NCBI RefSeq assembly: GCF_036365825.1
Contig: NZ_CP142675.1
Coordinates: forward strand, 1,736,001 to 1,800,000
Direction: 5' to 3'
DNA: 64,000 nucleotides
DNA from: Qipengyuania sp. HL-TH1
GTDB taxonomy: Bacteria > Pseudomonadota > Alphaproteobacteria > Sphingomonadales > Sphingomonadaceae
Below are positions 1 through 10,458 of the stretch, one piece after another. The notes under the pieces were generated by a model. It saw only the letters and a program-made list of their open reading frames with translations, searched no databases and was not told the origin of the DNA. Position 1 is the stretch's first letter, and every line of letters begins with the position of its first letter. The position numbers and the translations under genes are program-made.

Positions 1-42
1 GCGCACATCCTGCGGACGGGACTGGCTGAACTGAATTTGCAT
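1..42 (-). CDS. Leucyl aminopeptidase family protein, N-terminal fragment
   Basis: Only the first 14 codons are in the window, on the minus strand starting at the ATG complementary to 40-42. They read MQIQFSQSRPQDVR and continue off the left edge. The start resembles the N-terminus of sphingomonad leucyl aminopeptidases, as I recall them, and it is divergent from lptD. This is an inference from a very short fragment; it could be another protein or non-coding. Confidence 0.4.
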   Translation of the reverse strand, partial: MQIQFSQSRPQDVR

Positions 43-142
43 GCGATCTCCGGAATCTTTTTCTGGTCGGGACAGCGCGGTTCGCGCCCGTCCTGCGAGG
101 ATGGCGATTGCGATTAGGCGTGGCCGGTGCGATAGGCAAGCC

Positions 143-2539
143 ATGCTCCCGCCTGCCGAGCCAACCCCGCATTCCTGCCGGGAGGCCCTCCGACCCGTGA
201 CCTTGACCGCAACCGCGCTGGCGCTGCTGGTGGCCGCGCCGCTTGCCGCGCAGGATGCTGCCGACGACGTGGGCACGGTGGTCGATCCGCAAGGCGAACC
301 CGGTACGCCGCTGCCCGAGCAGCCGGGCGTCGACACAGCCGAAGATGTCGATGCGCTGCTGACCGTGCCGGACCCCAATGCGGGTCTCGACGCCCCGCCC
401 GCACCGACCGGCGACGATGGCATCAATGCCGCGGGCAATCGCGAAATCGCGTTCGAATCCGATATTATCGAATATGGCGCCGACAGCCAGCAGGTGACCG
501 CCAGCGGCAATGTCGTGCTGCGCAGCGGCGACCGCTCGCTTCGCGCCGATTCGGTTACCTGGAACCAGCAGACCGGGGTGATCACCGCCAGCGGCCGGGT
601 GCGCTTCGTCGACGAAAACGGCAACCAGCTGTTCTCCGAATGGATCGAGCTGACCGACGAATTCGAAGCCGGGGCGATGGAAAACCTGCTGCTCGCGCTG
701 CGGCAGGGCGGCCGCCTCGCCGCCAATCGCGGGATGCGCGAAAGCGATGGCACGGTCTCGCTCGAGGAAGCCGCCTACAGCGGGTGTTCGGTCATCACCC
801 CCGCCGGCTGCCCGCGCGATCCGAGCTGGCGGATCACCGCGGAGCGCGTGGTCTATAATCCCGACAATCGCCGGATCGAATTTTCGGGCGCCTTCCTCGA
901 ATTGTTCGGCGCGCGCATCCTGCCGCTGCCGGGGCTGACCATCCGCACCGATGGCGGCGCGGTATCGGGCTTTCTCGTCCCCGACCTGCGGTTTTCCGAG
1001 AGCAACGGTGTCGAGGTGTCGGGCAGTTATTACCTGCGCTTCGCCGACAATCGCGATCTCACGCTGACCACACATGTCTATACCGATGCCGCGCCGATGG
1101 TGGCGGGGCAGTGGCGCCACCTGACCGACAGCGGCGCCTATCAGATCACCGGCTATGCCACCCATTCGCAGCGTATCTCCACGCTGACCGGCGTGTCGAA
1201 CAGCGCCGAAGAATTCCGCGGTTACATCTTCGCCAATGGCAAGTTCCAGATTGCGCCCGACTGGAGCGTCACCGGGTCGATCCGCCGCACGACCGACCGC
1301 ACCTTCCTGCGCCGCTACGACCTCAGCCGCGACGATCGGCTGCGCTCGACGGTCGAGCTCGAGCGGGTCGGCAAGAACACCTATTTTTCGCTTGCCGGCT
1401 GGGCGACGCAGACGCTGCGGCTGGACCAGCCGCAGGGCGAAGTGCCGCTGGCGCTGCCCGTGCTCGATGCGCGCTGGCGCCCCGACGAACAGATTCTCGG
1501 CGGGCAGCTCGAACTGCAGGCCAACACGCTCGCGATCACCCGCGACGTGGGGCAGGACACCCAGCGCGCCTTTGCCCGCGCGCAGTGGGATTTGCGGCGC
1601 GTCACCGGACTTGGCCAGGTCGTCACGCTGACCGGCATGCTGCGCGGCGATGTCTATCATTCGGACGAGAACTACCTCACCAGCACCGCCAGCTATCGCG
1701 GCAATCCCGGCTGGGAATATCGCGGCGTCGCGCTGGGCGCGCTCGACGTGCAATGGCCCTTCGTCGGCGAGGCGTTCGGCGGCACGCAAGTGTTCACCCC
1801 GCGCGTGCAATTCGTCGCCACCCCGCCGATCAAAAACCTCGCCATTCCCAACGAGGATGCCCGCGCGATCGATCTGGAGGATTCCAACCTCTTCGCGCTC
1901 AACCGTTTCCCCGGCTACGACCGGGTCGAGGACGGTGCGCGCGTCACCTACGGGTTCGACTGGGCGCTGCGCATCCCCGACTGGGAAATGAAGACCAATG
2001 TCGGACAATCCTACCGTCTCGACAGCGACCGCGACATCCTCCCGGTGGGGACCGGCCTGTCCGAGCGGTTTTCCGATTTCGTCGGCCGGACCGAGGTTCG
2101 CTACAAGGATTTCCTGAAGTTCACCCACCGTTTCCGGCTGGACAAGGACAATCTGGCGATCCGCCGGAACGAGATCGACGCCACCGTCGGGTCGCGCCGC
2201 ACCTATGCCGAAATCGGTTACGTGCGGCTCGACCGCGACATCACGCAGGTCGAGGATTTGCAGGACCGCGAGGAATTGCGCGGCGCGGTGCGCGTGGCTT
2301 TCGCCAATTACTGGTCGGTATTCGGGTCGGGCGTATTCAACCTGACCAACCGCGAGGAGGACCCGACGCTATCCTCCGACGGCTTCGATCCGATCCGTAC
2401 GCGCCTCGGCATCGCCTATCAGGACGATTGCCTCGAACTGGGGGTGACGTGGCGGCGCGACTACATCACTTCGGGCGATGCCGAACGCGGGGATACCTTC
2501 CAATTCTATTTCAGCCTGAGAAATCTGGGCTTCCGCTAG
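143..2539 (+). CDS. lptD: LPS-assembly outer-membrane protein LptD
   Basis: LptD is the outer-membrane beta-barrel that, with LptE, inserts lipopolysaccharide into the outer leaflet. The protein has a hydrophobic signal segment (TLTATALALLVAAPLAAQ). A low-complexity acidic/Pro linker follows, then an OstA/LptA-like domain at about residues 95-165 with repeated short beta segments (e.g. QQVTASGNVVLRSGDRSLRA). A long LptD barrel runs to a C-terminal FYFSLRNLGFR ending in aromatic-x-R. At about 798 residues it matches the family size. The start is uncertain: ATG at 41, 101 or 143, or GTG at 197 behind a GGAGG. I chose 143 because it gives a charged n-region before the signal helix. It heads lptD-surA-pdxA-rsmA, a widely conserved order. 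Confidence 0.93.
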   Translation: MLPPAEPTPHSCREALRPVTLTATALALLVAAPLAAQDAADDVGTVVDPQGEPGTPLPEQPGVDTAEDVDALLTVPDPNAGLDAPPAPTGDDGINAAGNREIAFESDIIEYGADSQQVTASGNVVLRSGDRSLRADSVTWNQQTGVITASGRVRFVDENGNQLFSEWIELTDEFEAGAMENLLLALRQGGRLAANRGMRESDGTVSLEEAAYSGCSVITPAGCPRDPSWRITAERVVYNPDNRRIEFSGAFLELFGARILPLPGLTIRTDGGAVSGFLVPDLRFSESNGVEVSGSYYLRFADNRDLTLTTHVYTDAAPMVAGQWRHLTDSGAYQITGYATHSQRISTLTGVSNSAEEFRGYIFANGKFQIAPDWSVTGSIRRTTDRTFLRRYDLSRDDRLRSTVELERVGKNTYFSLAGWATQTLRLDQPQGEVPLALPVLDARWRPDEQILGGQLELQANTLAITRDVGQDTQRAFARAQWDLRRVTGLGQVVTLTGMLRGDVYHSDENYLTSTASYRGNPGWEYRGVALGALDVQWPFVGEAFGGTQVFTPRVQFVATPPIKNLAIPNEDARAIDLEDSNLFALNRFPGYDRVEDGARVTYGFDWALRIPDWEMKTNVGQSYRLDSDRDILPVGTGLSERFSDFVGRTEVRYKDFLKFTHRFRLDKDNLAIRRNEIDATVGSRRTYAEIGYVRLDRDITQVEDLQDREELRGAVRVAFANYWSVFGSGVFNLTNREEDPTLSSDGFDPIRTRLGIAYQDDCLELGVTWRRDYITSGDAERGDTFQFYFSLRNLGFR

Positions 2540-2669
2540 GCTGTGCAATTGGCAGCTTGGACCAAACGCGCTATCCGGCGCGCGACTATCAGCTTGGGTT
2601 AAGCCGCAGCCCGTCATGGCAGGCGGCATATTCAGGTATCGAGACGATGCCGCAAAACAGGTTCGACAC

Positions 2670-4016
2670 GTGACTGCAAAGATTATTTCCCGACTGCTTT
2701 CGATCGCCGCCGCGACCGGTCTCGCCGCTGCGCCCCTTGCGGGCCAGGCCCAGCAGACCATGGCGCAGGGCGATCTGCTCGGCCTGCCCAGCGACCTCAG
2801 CATGCTGCAGGACAGCGATCCCAACCACCGCGTGGCCACCGCGGTGGTCAATGGCTTCGTGATCACCGAAACCGATATCGACCAGCGCGTGGCGCTGTTG
2901 CTCGCCGCCAACCAGCGGCCGGTCAGCGAGGATGAGATGCTCCGCGTGCGGATGCAGGTGCTGCGCAATTTGATCGACGAAACGCTGCAGATCCAGGCGG
3001 CGATTGCGCAGGAACTCGATATTTCGCAGGCCGAGGTCGACCAGACCTATGCCCGTGTCGCCGCGCAGAATTTCGGCCAGGAGCCGGGCAAGATGGACGA
3101 GTATCTCACCTCGATCGGTTCCGCACCCCAGGCGCTCAAGCGGCAGATTACCGGCGAACTGGCGTGGAACGCGCTGCTGCGCCGCAATATCGCGCCCTTC
3201 GTCAACGTTTCGAGCGAGGAAGTGAACGAGCTGATCGACCGGCTCGAAGCCTCGCGCGGGACCGAGGAATACCGGCTCGGCGAGATCTATCTTTCGGCGA
3301 CGCCCGAGACCGAAGCCGCGGTCGAGGACAATGCTAACAAGATCGTCGAACAGCTGCGCCAGGGTGGCAGCTTCGTCGCCTATGCGCGCCAGTTTTCCGA
3401 AGCCTCGACCGCAGCAGTCGGAGGCGATCTCGGCTGGATCCAGCTTGCGCAGCTCCAGAACGCGCAGCTCGAAGCGGTTGCCGCGGAAATGAGCCCCGGC
3501 CAGCTGGTCGGCCCGATCCGCATTCCCGGCGGCTTTTCGATCCTTTACCTGATCGACAAGCGGCAGGTGCTGATGGCCGATCCGCGCGATGCCGTTCTCA
3601 GCCTCAAGCAGATCCAGATCTCCTTCGATCCGGGCACCTCGCAGGCCGCCGCGCAGCAACGCGTGGCCGCCTTTACGGAAGGCGTGCAGAATATCCGCGG
3701 CTGCGGCGATGCCGAGAATGCAGCCGCGCAATTGGGCGCGAATGTGGTCACCAACGACCAGATCCGCGTGCGCTCGCTGCCCGAGGCGTTGCAGAACATC
3801 GTCCTTCAGTTGCAGGTCGGCCAGTCGACCCCGCCCTTCGGCTCGTTCGAAGAGGGCGTGCGCGTGCTGATGCTGTGCGGCCGCGACGATCCGCAGGTGG
3901 CCGCGGGTCCGAACTTCGACCAGATCATGGGCGAGCTTGAGGACGAACGCGTCGAGAAGCGCGCGCAGCGTTACCTGCGCGATCTGCGCAACGACGCCTT
4001 CATCGAGTATAACTGA
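2670..4016 (+). CDS. surA: SurA-type periplasmic peptidylprolyl isomerase/chaperone
   Basis: SurA escorts unfolded outer-membrane proteins, including LptD, through the periplasm. A GTG start at 2670 gives a signal peptide (TAKIISRLLSIAAATGLAAAPLAGQAQ). A SurA N-terminal chaperone domain follows (VATAVVNGFVITETDIDQRV). Then comes a parvulin/PpiC rotamase domain (EEYRLGEIYLSATPE ... LGWIQLAQLQNAQLEAV ... VGPIRIPGGFSILYL) and a second, weaker parvulin-like unit near the C-terminus. About 448 residues, close to E. coli SurA (428). A longer in-frame start at 2616 exists but would bury the signal peptide. It sits between lptD and pdxA, as in many proteobacteria. Confidence 0.9.
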   Translation: MTAKIISRLLSIAAATGLAAAPLAGQAQQTMAQGDLLGLPSDLSMLQDSDPNHRVATAVVNGFVITETDIDQRVALLLAANQRPVSEDEMLRVRMQVLRNLIDETLQIQAAIAQELDISQAEVDQTYARVAAQNFGQEPGKMDEYLTSIGSAPQALKRQITGELAWNALLRRNIAPFVNVSSEEVNELIDRLEASRGTEEYRLGEIYLSATPETEAAVEDNANKIVEQLRQGGSFVAYARQFSEASTAAVGGDLGWIQLAQLQNAQLEAVAAEMSPGQLVGPIRIPGGFSILYLIDKRQVLMADPRDAVLSLKQIQISFDPGTSQAAAQQRVAAFTEGVQNIRGCGDAENAAAQLGANVVTNDQIRVRSLPEALQNIVLQLQVGQSTPPFGSFEEGVRVLMLCGRDDPQVAAGPNFDQIMGELEDERVEKRAQRYLRDLRNDAFIEYN

Positions 4017-4024
4017 CGCAGGCC

Positions 4025-5023
4025 GTGGCTCCCCTCGCCGTATCCCTTGGCGATCCGGCGGGGATCGGGCCCGAAATTATTGCCGAAAGCTGGGCGCGAC
4101 GTTCCGAGACGGGGCTCGCGCCCTTTTTCGTGGTCGGCGGCGCGCGCGTGCTCGAAGCCGCGGCACAGGCGCGCGGGCCTGAACTGAGGGTCGAACGGAT
4201 CGCCGAACCGGCGGACGCTGCGGCGGTCTTTTCCCGGGCATTGCCGGTCCTGGGCAGTGAAGATGGCGAGTACCGCCCCGGCGCCCCCGATGCCGACGGG
4301 GCGCGGCTGGCGCTGCATTCGCTGGTCGAAGCGACCGCTCTGGCGCGGGACGGGCGCGCGGGCGCGGTAGTCACCGCTCCCATCGCCAAGGGCGAACTGG
4401 CCAAGGTCGGGTTCGACTTTCCCGGCCAGACCGAATTCCTCGCCGCCGCCTGCGAGCGGGACCCCGACGACGCGGTAATGATGCTCGCCGGGCCGAGCCT
4501 GCGCGCGGTGCCGCTGACCGTGCATTGCGCGCTGGTCGAGGTCGCCTCGCTGCTGACGCAGGACCTGATCGAGCGCCGTGCGCGCATCGTCCACGCCGCG
4601 CTGCGCCGCGATTTCGGGATTGCCGAGCCGCGGCTGGCGGTGTGCGGGCTCAATCCGCATGCGGGCGAAGGTGGCCGGTTCGGCGACGAGGAAGCGCGGA
4701 TCATCGAACCCGCGATCGCGGCGCTGCGCGCGGAGGGCCTGCCGGTCAGCGGTCCCCACCCCGCCGATGCGCTGTTTACCCCGCGCGCGCGCCAGACCTA
4801 TGACGCCGCGCTGGCCATGTATCACGACCAGGCGCTGGTTCCGCTGAAAGCGCTCGATTTCGACGAAGGGGTCAATGTCACGCTCGGCCTGCCGCTGGTG
4901 CGCACCAGCCCCGATCACGGCACCGCCTTCGATATTGCCGGACAGCGCATTGCCGATCCGGGCGCGATGATCGCCGCGCTGAAAATGGCCGGTGACATGG
5001 TCGCGCGGCGCGCCCGGGTATAG
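4025..5023 (+). CDS. pdxA: 4-hydroxythreonine-4-phosphate dehydrogenase
   Basis: PdxA oxidises 4-phosphohydroxy-L-threonine in DXP-dependent pyridoxal phosphate synthesis. The N-terminus reads APLAVSLGDPAGIGPEI, a PdxA signature. Other family landmarks are VTAPIAKGELAKVGFDFPGQTEFLA, the metal-site region LNPHAGEGGRFGDEE and MYHDQALVPLKAL, and the C-terminal RTSPDHGTAFDIAG. Length 332 matches the family. The GTG start lies 8 nt past the surA stop, so co-transcription is likely. Confidence 0.96.
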   Translation: MAPLAVSLGDPAGIGPEIIAESWARRSETGLAPFFVVGGARVLEAAAQARGPELRVERIAEPADAAAVFSRALPVLGSEDGEYRPGAPDADGARLALHSLVEATALARDGRAGAVVTAPIAKGELAKVGFDFPGQTEFLAAACERDPDDAVMMLAGPSLRAVPLTVHCALVEVASLLTQDLIERRARIVHAALRRDFGIAEPRLAVCGLNPHAGEGGRFGDEEARIIEPAIAALRAEGLPVSGPHPADALFTPRARQTYDAALAMYHDQALVPLKALDFDEGVNVTLGLPLVRTSPDHGTAFDIAGQRIADPGAMIAALKMAGDMVARRARV

Positions 5024-5084
5024 CCGCATCTGAAGCCTGAACCGGATCGCTTCGTTTCGCGCGCAATGACTGTATAGGACGCCC

Positions 5085-5936
5085 GTGCCCTCACCCGACC
5101 TCCCTCCTTTGCGCGAAGTCATCGCCCGCCATGGTCTCAGCGCGTCGAAAGCGCTGGGGCAGAACTTCCTGTTCGACGAGCAATTGCTCGACCGGATCGC
5201 CGCGGTGCCCGGCGACCTTGCCGGCAAGCAGGTGCTCGAGGTGGGTCCCGGTCCCGGCGGGCTGACGCGCGCCCTGCTGCGCGCCGGCGCCCGCGTGACC
5301 GCGATCGAGATGGACCGCCGCTGCCTGCCCGCGCTGGCCGAGCTGGAAGACGCCTTCCCGGGCCAGTTGCGCGTGATCGAGGGCGATGCGCTCAAGCTCG
5401 ACCATGCCGAGCTGATGGGCGGCGAACCCTTCGCCGTATTGTCGAACCTGCCCTATAATGTCGGCACCGCGCTGTTCGTGCGCTGGCTTGCCGGGGCGAA
5501 GGGCAGCGAGAATGCATGGCCGCCATTGTGGACCAGCCTGACGCTGATGTTCCAGCAGGAAGTCGCCCAGCGCATCGTCGCACAGCCGGGCGGCTCGGCC
5601 TATGGCCGGCTTGCGGTCCTCGCGCAGTGGCGCAGCCACGCGAAGCTGGCGATGAAGGTCCACCGCAGCGCCTTCACCCCGCCGCCCAAGGTGATGAGCG
5701 CGATCGTCCATTCCGAACCCGGCACCATGCCCGAAAGCGTGTCCGCGCGAATGCTCGAACGCCTGACCGAAGCCGCCTTCGGCCAACGCCGCAAGATGCT
5801 GCGCCAGAGTCTCAAGGGCGTACCCGGAGCAGTCGCCGCGCTGGAGCAGCTGGGCATCGATTCGCAGCGCCGCGCGGAGACGGTAACGGTCGGCGAATTC
5901 GTGACCCTCGCGCGCGCACTCACTGCAGAACGCTAA
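5085..5936 (+). CDS. rsmA: 16S rRNA dimethyladenosine transferase RsmA/KsgA
   Basis: RsmA dimethylates two adjacent adenines in the 3'-terminal helix 45 of 16S rRNA, using SAM, during 30S maturation. Visible motifs are [18 protein letters not shown], the SAM-binding loop [16 protein letters not shown] and the catalytic NLPYNV. The C-terminal region [13 protein letters not shown] and [14 protein letters not shown] is also typical. Length is 283 residues with a GTG start. It closes the lptD-surA-pdxA-rsmA run and is followed by a hairpin terminator at 5951-5970. Confidence 0.97.
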   Translation: MPSPDLPPLREVIARHGLSASKALGQNFLFDEQLLDRIAAVPGDLAGKQVLEVGPGPGGLTRALLRAGARVTAIEMDRRCLPALAELEDAFPGQLRVIEGDALKLDHAELMGGEPFAVLSNLPYNVGTALFVRWLAGAKGSENAWPPLWTSLTLMFQQEVAQRIVAQPGGSAYGRLAVLAQWRSHAKLAMKVHRSAFTPPPKVMSAIVHSEPGTMPESVSARMLERLTEAAFGQRRKMLRQSLKGVPGAVAALEQLGIDSQRRAETVTVGEFVTLARALTAER

Positions 5937-5950
5937 GGCCCCACGAAAAA

Positions 5951-5970
5951 GCCCCGCTGGTCGGCGGGGC
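5951..5970. terminator. Bidirectional hairpin terminator between rsmA and glcB
   Basis: A GCCCCGC / GCGGGGC stem with a 6-nt loop is preceded by a run of A and followed by TT. It lies between the convergent rsmA (+) and glcB (-) genes, so it could end transcripts from both sides; the A run gives U-rich RNA in the minus direction. Confidence 0.75.
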
Positions 5971-5997
5971 TTCTCCTTCGATCGCGATTGGCTGTGG

Positions 5998-8103
5998 TCA
6001 GCCCTGCGCTTTTTTCTCGCGCCGCCAGGCGTGCAGCAGCGGTTCGGTGTAACCGCTGGGCTGTTCGACGCCTTTGAGGATCAGGTCCTTGGCCGCGCTG
6101 AAAGCGGCGCCGTCCTCGTTCTCGAGCAGCGGCTGGTAGAACGGATCGCCCGCATTCTGCTCGTCCACCTTGGCGGCCATGCGGCGCAGGCTGTCCATCA
6201 CCTGCTCTTCGCTGATGACGCCGTGCAGCAGCCAGTTGGCGATATGCTGGCTGGAAATGCGCAGCGTGGCGCGGTCTTCCATCAGCCCGACGTCGTTGAT
6301 GTCGGGGACCTTGGAGCAACCGACACCGGCATCGATCCAGCGCACGACATAGCCGAGCAGGCCCTGGCAATTGTTGTCGAGCTCCTCGCGGATCTCGTCC
6401 TCCGACCAGTTGGTGCCGTCGGCCAGCGGGATGGCAAGCAGTTCGTCGAGCTTCGCCGCATCGGGCAGGCCCTTCTGGATCTCGAACACGTCCTCGCGGT
6501 GATAATGGATCGCGTGCAGCGTCGCTGCGGTCGGGCTCGGCACCCAGGCGGTGTTCGCCCCGGCGCGAAGATGGCCGATCTTGTCGATCATCATCTGCCC
6601 CATCAGGTCGGGCGCCGCCCACATGCCCTTGCCGATCTGCGCGCGCCCCGACAGGCCATGCGCGAGGCCGATGCCGACATTGCGCGCTTCATAGGCCTTG
6701 AGCCAGGCCGAGTTCTTCATCTCGCCCTTGCGCATCATCGGACCGGCACGCATCGAGGTGTGAATCTCGTCACCCGTACGGTCGAGGAAGCCGGTGTTGA
6801 TGAAGACGATGCGGTCCTTCACCGCGTGGATGCAGGCGGCAAGATTGGCCGATGTGCGGCGTTCCTCGTCCATCACCCCGACCTTGATCGTGTGGCGCGG
6901 CAGGCCGAGCAGGTCTTCTACCGCGTCGAACAGGTCGTTGGTGAAGGCGCATTCCTCGGGCCCGTGCATCTTGGGCTTCACGATATAGATGCTGCCGCAG
7001 CGCGAATTGCCGTATTTGCCCAGTCCGGCGACGTCCTGCGCGCCGATCGCCGAAGTGATTACCGCGTCGAGGATACCCTCGGGGATTTCCTGCCCGTCCC
7101 AGCGCATCGCCGGATTGGTCATCAGATGGCCGACATTGCGCACGAACATCAGGCTGCGTCCGGGCAGGCTGTGTTCGGCTCCATCGGGATCGGTGAAAAG
7201 CTTGTCGCCTGCTAGCTTGCGGGTCAGCGTCTTGCCGCCCTTCTCGAAGCTTTCCTCCAGATCGCCGCGGATCACGCCGAGCCAGTTGCGATAGGCGGTG
7301 AGCTTGTCCTCGGCATCGACCGCCGCGACCGAATCCTCGCAATCGGCAATCGTGGTCAATGCGGATTCGAGCACGATGTCGGCGATGCTGGCGGGGTCGG
7401 TGCTGCCGACCGGATGCGCGGCATCGAAGACCACTTCGATATGCAGGCCGTTGTGGCGGAAGAAGCATGATGTCTCGTTCCAGCCGAGGCATTGCGCCGG
7501 ATCGGCCAGCGGAATGCCCTTATCCTTCACATCGGCAAGATCGGCCCATTTGCGACCATCGGCCAGGGGGACCGCCTCGTCCATAAAGCGCTTGGCCTCG
7601 GCGACCACGGCGGCGCCGCGCAGTTCGTCATAACCGCCCGGCTGGGCCGGCGGCGCGTCGAGGGCATCGGTGCCGTAGAAGGCGTCGTAGAGGCTGCCCC
7701 AGCGCGCATTGGCGGCATTCAGCAGGAAGCGTGCATTGAGGATCGGCACCACCAGCTGCGGCCCCGCCATGGTAGCGATCTCGGGATCGACATTCCCGGT
7801 CCCGATGGTGAAATCACCGGGTTCGGGGACGAGATAGCCGATATCCTCGAGGAAGCTGCGATAGGCGGCGGCATCATGCGGCTGGCCCGCGCGCTCGCCA
7901 TGCCACGCGTCGATCTTGGCCTGCAAATCCTCGCGTTTGGCGAGCAGCGCGGCATTGCGCGGGGCGAACCTTCCCAGCAAATCCGTGAAACCCTGCCAGA
8001 AGGCATCGCTGTCGCGGCCCAGCGGGCCCAGCACTTCGGTATCGATGAAAGCGGCAAGCTGCGGATCGGTTTCGATTCCGGCGCGCGTTACATATTCGGT
8101 CAT
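5998..8103 (-). CDS. glcB: Malate synthase G
   Basis: This enzyme condenses glyoxylate with acetyl-CoA to malate in the glyoxylate bypass or glycolate use. At 701 residues it has the length of the long single-chain G isoform (about 720), not the A form (about 530). Landmarks include [19 protein letters not shown], the N-terminal-half segment [50 protein letters not shown], and the C-terminal LYRFVV-like region [21 protein letters not shown]. The start is the ATG at 8103, preceded by GAGGAG; a longer frame to 8160 lacks a ribosome site. No isocitrate lyase gene is in the window. Confidence 0.96.
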   Translation of the reverse strand: MTEYVTRAGIETDPQLAAFIDTEVLGPLGRDSDAFWQGFTDLLGRFAPRNAALLAKREDLQAKIDAWHGERAGQPHDAAAYRSFLEDIGYLVPEPGDFTIGTGNVDPEIATMAGPQLVVPILNARFLLNAANARWGSLYDAFYGTDALDAPPAQPGGYDELRGAAVVAEAKRFMDEAVPLADGRKWADLADVKDKGIPLADPAQCLGWNETSCFFRHNGLHIEVVFDAAHPVGSTDPASIADIVLESALTTIADCEDSVAAVDAEDKLTAYRNWLGVIRGDLEESFEKGGKTLTRKLAGDKLFTDPDGAEHSLPGRSLMFVRNVGHLMTNPAMRWDGQEIPEGILDAVITSAIGAQDVAGLGKYGNSRCGSIYIVKPKMHGPEECAFTNDLFDAVEDLLGLPRHTIKVGVMDEERRTSANLAACIHAVKDRIVFINTGFLDRTGDEIHTSMRAGPMMRKGEMKNSAWLKAYEARNVGIGLAHGLSGRAQIGKGMWAAPDLMGQMMIDKIGHLRAGANTAWVPSPTAATLHAIHYHREDVFEIQKGLPDAAKLDELLAIPLADGTNWSEDEIREELDNNCQGLLGYVVRWIDAGVGCSKVPDINDVGLMEDRATLRISSQHIANWLLHGVISEEQVMDSLRRMAAKVDEQNAGDPFYQPLLENEDGAAFSAAKDLILKGVEQPSGYTEPLLHAWRREKKAQG

Positions 8104-8236
8104 GGAACTCCTCGGGGGGTATGAAAAACTGGCGATGTCGAACCCGGGGAGGAGCACCACGGTCTATGCCGCCAGCGGTTGATCAATGCAAGGCACGGGG
8201 TGGACTCGGTCAACCGCAGGATTAAGGACGTTACGC

Positions 8237-9445
8237 ATGAAACCGGATATGCCCGCTCAAGCCCTCCTCGACGCGATCGACGCCGATACGATGCTGGGCC
8301 AGGTGCAGGACTGGGCGGCCATCAACACGGGGACCGCCAATATCGCCGGGCTGGCGCAGATGGCAGATGTGCTCGCCGGTGCTTTCAGCACGCTCCCCGG
8401 CGAGATCGAACTGGTCGAACCCGCGACGGTCACGGCAATCTCCGCCGAGGGGCATGAGTTCGAAAAGCCGCATGGCCGCCACATGGTGCTCCGCGTGCGT
8501 CCCGAGGCGGAACGCCGCTTCGTGCTGACCGGACATATGGACACGGTGTTCCCCGCCGATCACCCGTTCCAGAATACCGTCTGGCTCGACGACGAGACGA
8601 TCAACGGCCCCGGCACCGCCGACATGAAGGGTGGGCTCAACGTCATCCTCCATTCGCTCACGACCTTCGAGGGGATCGAAGGGTCGCAGCGCGTGGGTTA
8701 CGATGTGATGATCAATTCGGACGAGGAAACCGGCAGCCTCGCCAGCCGCGCGCTGATCGAGGAATTGGCGCGCGGGAAATATGCCGCGCTCACTTATGAA
8801 CCCAGCGCGCTGCCCGACGGCACGCTGGCGCATGCGCGCGGCGGGACGGGCAATTATTCGGTTACCTTCACGGGCAAGTCCGCGCATGCCGGGCGCAATC
8901 CGCAGGACGGGCGCAATGCGATCGTCGCGGCAAGCGACCTGGTGTTGCGGATCAAGGCGCTCGAAGCCGAGGACCTCACCGTCAATCCGGCCAAGATCGA
9001 GGGCGGCAGCGCCAACAATGTCGTCCCCGACCTTGCCGTGCTGCGGTTCAATATCCGCCCCAAGTCGACCGACGCGATGAGCCGTTTCGAGGCTGAGCTG
9101 GAGGCGCTGATCACGCAGGTCGCCGCGCAGCACGAGGTTGGCATCCATCGCCATGGCGGTGTCACGCGGCCACCCAAGCCGGTCGATGCCAAGGCACAGC
9201 GCCTGTTCGACCTGGTCAAGGCCTGCGGTGCCGAGCTGGGCCAGCAGATCGGCTGGAAAAGCACCGGCGGCGTGTGCGATGGCAACAATATCGCCGCCAC
9301 CGGCGTACCGGTGGTCGATACGCTCGGCGTCCGCGGCGGGGCGATCCACTCACCCGACGAATTCATGATCGTGCCAAGCCTTCGCGAGCGCGCCGCGCTG
9401 TCCGCGCTCGTGCTCGCCAAGCTTTCCACCGGAGACCATCTGTGA
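8237..9445 (+). CDS. M20-family metallo-hydrolase, candidate N-succinylglutamate desuccinylase
   Basis: This is a zinc-dependent M20 peptidase/deacylase of the carboxypeptidase G2 type. The metal site reads TGHMDTVFPADHPF, GPGTADMKGG and DEETGS, and the dimerisation-domain signature is SAHAGRNPQDGRNAI. It is 402 residues from the ATG at 8237. Its TGA overlaps the GTG of astA by 4 nt, and astB follows with another 4-nt overlap, so the three are translationally coupled. The substrate is not known from the sequence. The context suggests hydrolysis of an N-acyl (succinyl) amino acid in arginine breakdown, replacing the usual M14-type AstE. That function is inference; the family call is secure. 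Confidence 0.88.
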   Translation: MKPDMPAQALLDAIDADTMLGQVQDWAAINTGTANIAGLAQMADVLAGAFSTLPGEIELVEPATVTAISAEGHEFEKPHGRHMVLRVRPEAERRFVLTGHMDTVFPADHPFQNTVWLDDETINGPGTADMKGGLNVILHSLTTFEGIEGSQRVGYDVMINSDEETGSLASRALIEELARGKYAALTYEPSALPDGTLAHARGGTGNYSVTFTGKSAHAGRNPQDGRNAIVAASDLVLRIKALEAEDLTVNPAKIEGGSANNVVPDLAVLRFNIRPKSTDAMSRFEAELEALITQVAAQHEVGIHRHGGVTRPPKPVDAKAQRLFDLVKACGAELGQQIGWKSTGGVCDGNNIAATGVPVVDTLGVRGGAIHSPDEFMIVPSLRERAALSALVLAKLSTGDHL

Positions 9446-10458
9446 CCTTCCGCCTGCGCGCCGCGCATATCATCGACCTCGAACATCTCTACGAGATGGC
9501 CAAGCTGACCGGTGGCGGCTTCACCAATCTGCCCGCCGACCGCGAGGCGCTGACGCGCAAGCTCGAACGGGCCGAGCAAGCCTTTGCCCGGACCAATGAC
9601 GATCTGGGCGACGACCAGTTCACCCTGGTGCTGGAAAACACCGAGACCGGCCAGGTGCGCGGCACCTGCCAGCTGTTCAGCCAGGTCGGGCAGCAATGGC
9701 CGTTCTATAGCTACCGGCTCAACACGCTGACCCAGCACAGCCGCGAACTCGACCGCACCGTGCGCGCCGAGTTGCTCAGCCTCGTCACCGATCTCGAAGG
9801 CTCCTCCGAAGTCGGCGGGCTGTTCCTCCACCCGGGCGAACGCGCGGGCGGGCTCGGCCTGCTGCTCGCCCGCAGCCGCTATCTCTTCGTCGCGATGCAC
9901 CGCAGCCGCTTTGCCGATCGCATCATCGCCGAATTGCGCGGTGTGATCGACGACCGCGGGGGTTCGCCCTTCTGGGACGGCGTCGCGGGCCGCTTCTTCG
10001 GGATGACCTTCCAGGAAGCCGACTATTTCAATGCGATCAACGGCAACCAGTTCATCGCCGATCTGATGCCCAAGCACCCGGTCTATGTCGCCATGCTCGA
10101 CGAGGAAGCGAAGAAGGTCATCGGCGTGCCCCACCCGAGCGGCCGCGCCGCGATGCGGATGCTGGAAAACGAGGGCTTCGCCGCCGAGGGCTATGTCGAC
10201 ATCTTCGATGGCGGCCCGACCATGCTGGCGCGGACCGACCAGGTTCGCAGCATCCGCCAGGCGCAGCCGGGCAAGGTCGCCGCAACCGATCTCGATATCG
10301 GGGAGCGCGCGCTGATCGCCACCGGCACGCTCGACACTTTCCGCAGCGCCTATGGCATGCGCGAAATCGCCGAGGACGGATCGATATCGATCGATACGAT
10401 CTGCGCCGAAGCGCTTGGGGTTGGCGCCGGCGACGAAGTGTGGAGCGTGGCGCGATGA
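9442..10458 (+). CDS. astA: Arginine N-succinyltransferase
   Basis: AstA transfers succinyl from succinyl-CoA to the alpha-amino group of arginine, the first step of the AST pathway. The GTG start at 9442 gives 338 residues, near the family norm (about 340). It has a GNAT-related fold with AstA landmarks: TGGGFTNLPADREAL, SEVGGLFLHPGERAGGLGLLLARSRYLF, RIIAELRGVIDDRGGSPFWDGVAGRFFGMTF and NGNQFIADLMPKHPVY. It overlaps the M20 gene by GTGA and astB by ATGA. No astC or astD is in the window. Confidence 0.95.
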   Translation: MTFRLRAAHIIDLEHLYEMAKLTGGGFTNLPADREALTRKLERAEQAFARTNDDLGDDQFTLVLENTETGQVRGTCQLFSQVGQQWPFYSYRLNTLTQHSRELDRTVRAELLSLVTDLEGSSEVGGLFLHPGERAGGLGLLLARSRYLFVAMHRSRFADRIIAELRGVIDDRGGSPFWDGVAGRFFGMTFQEADYFNAINGNQFIADLMPKHPVYVAMLDEEAKKVIGVPHPSGRAAMRMLENEGFAAEGYVDIFDGGPTMLARTDQVRSIRQAQPGKVAATDLDIGERALIATGTLDTFRSAYGMREIAEDGSISIDTICAEALGVGAGDEVWSVAR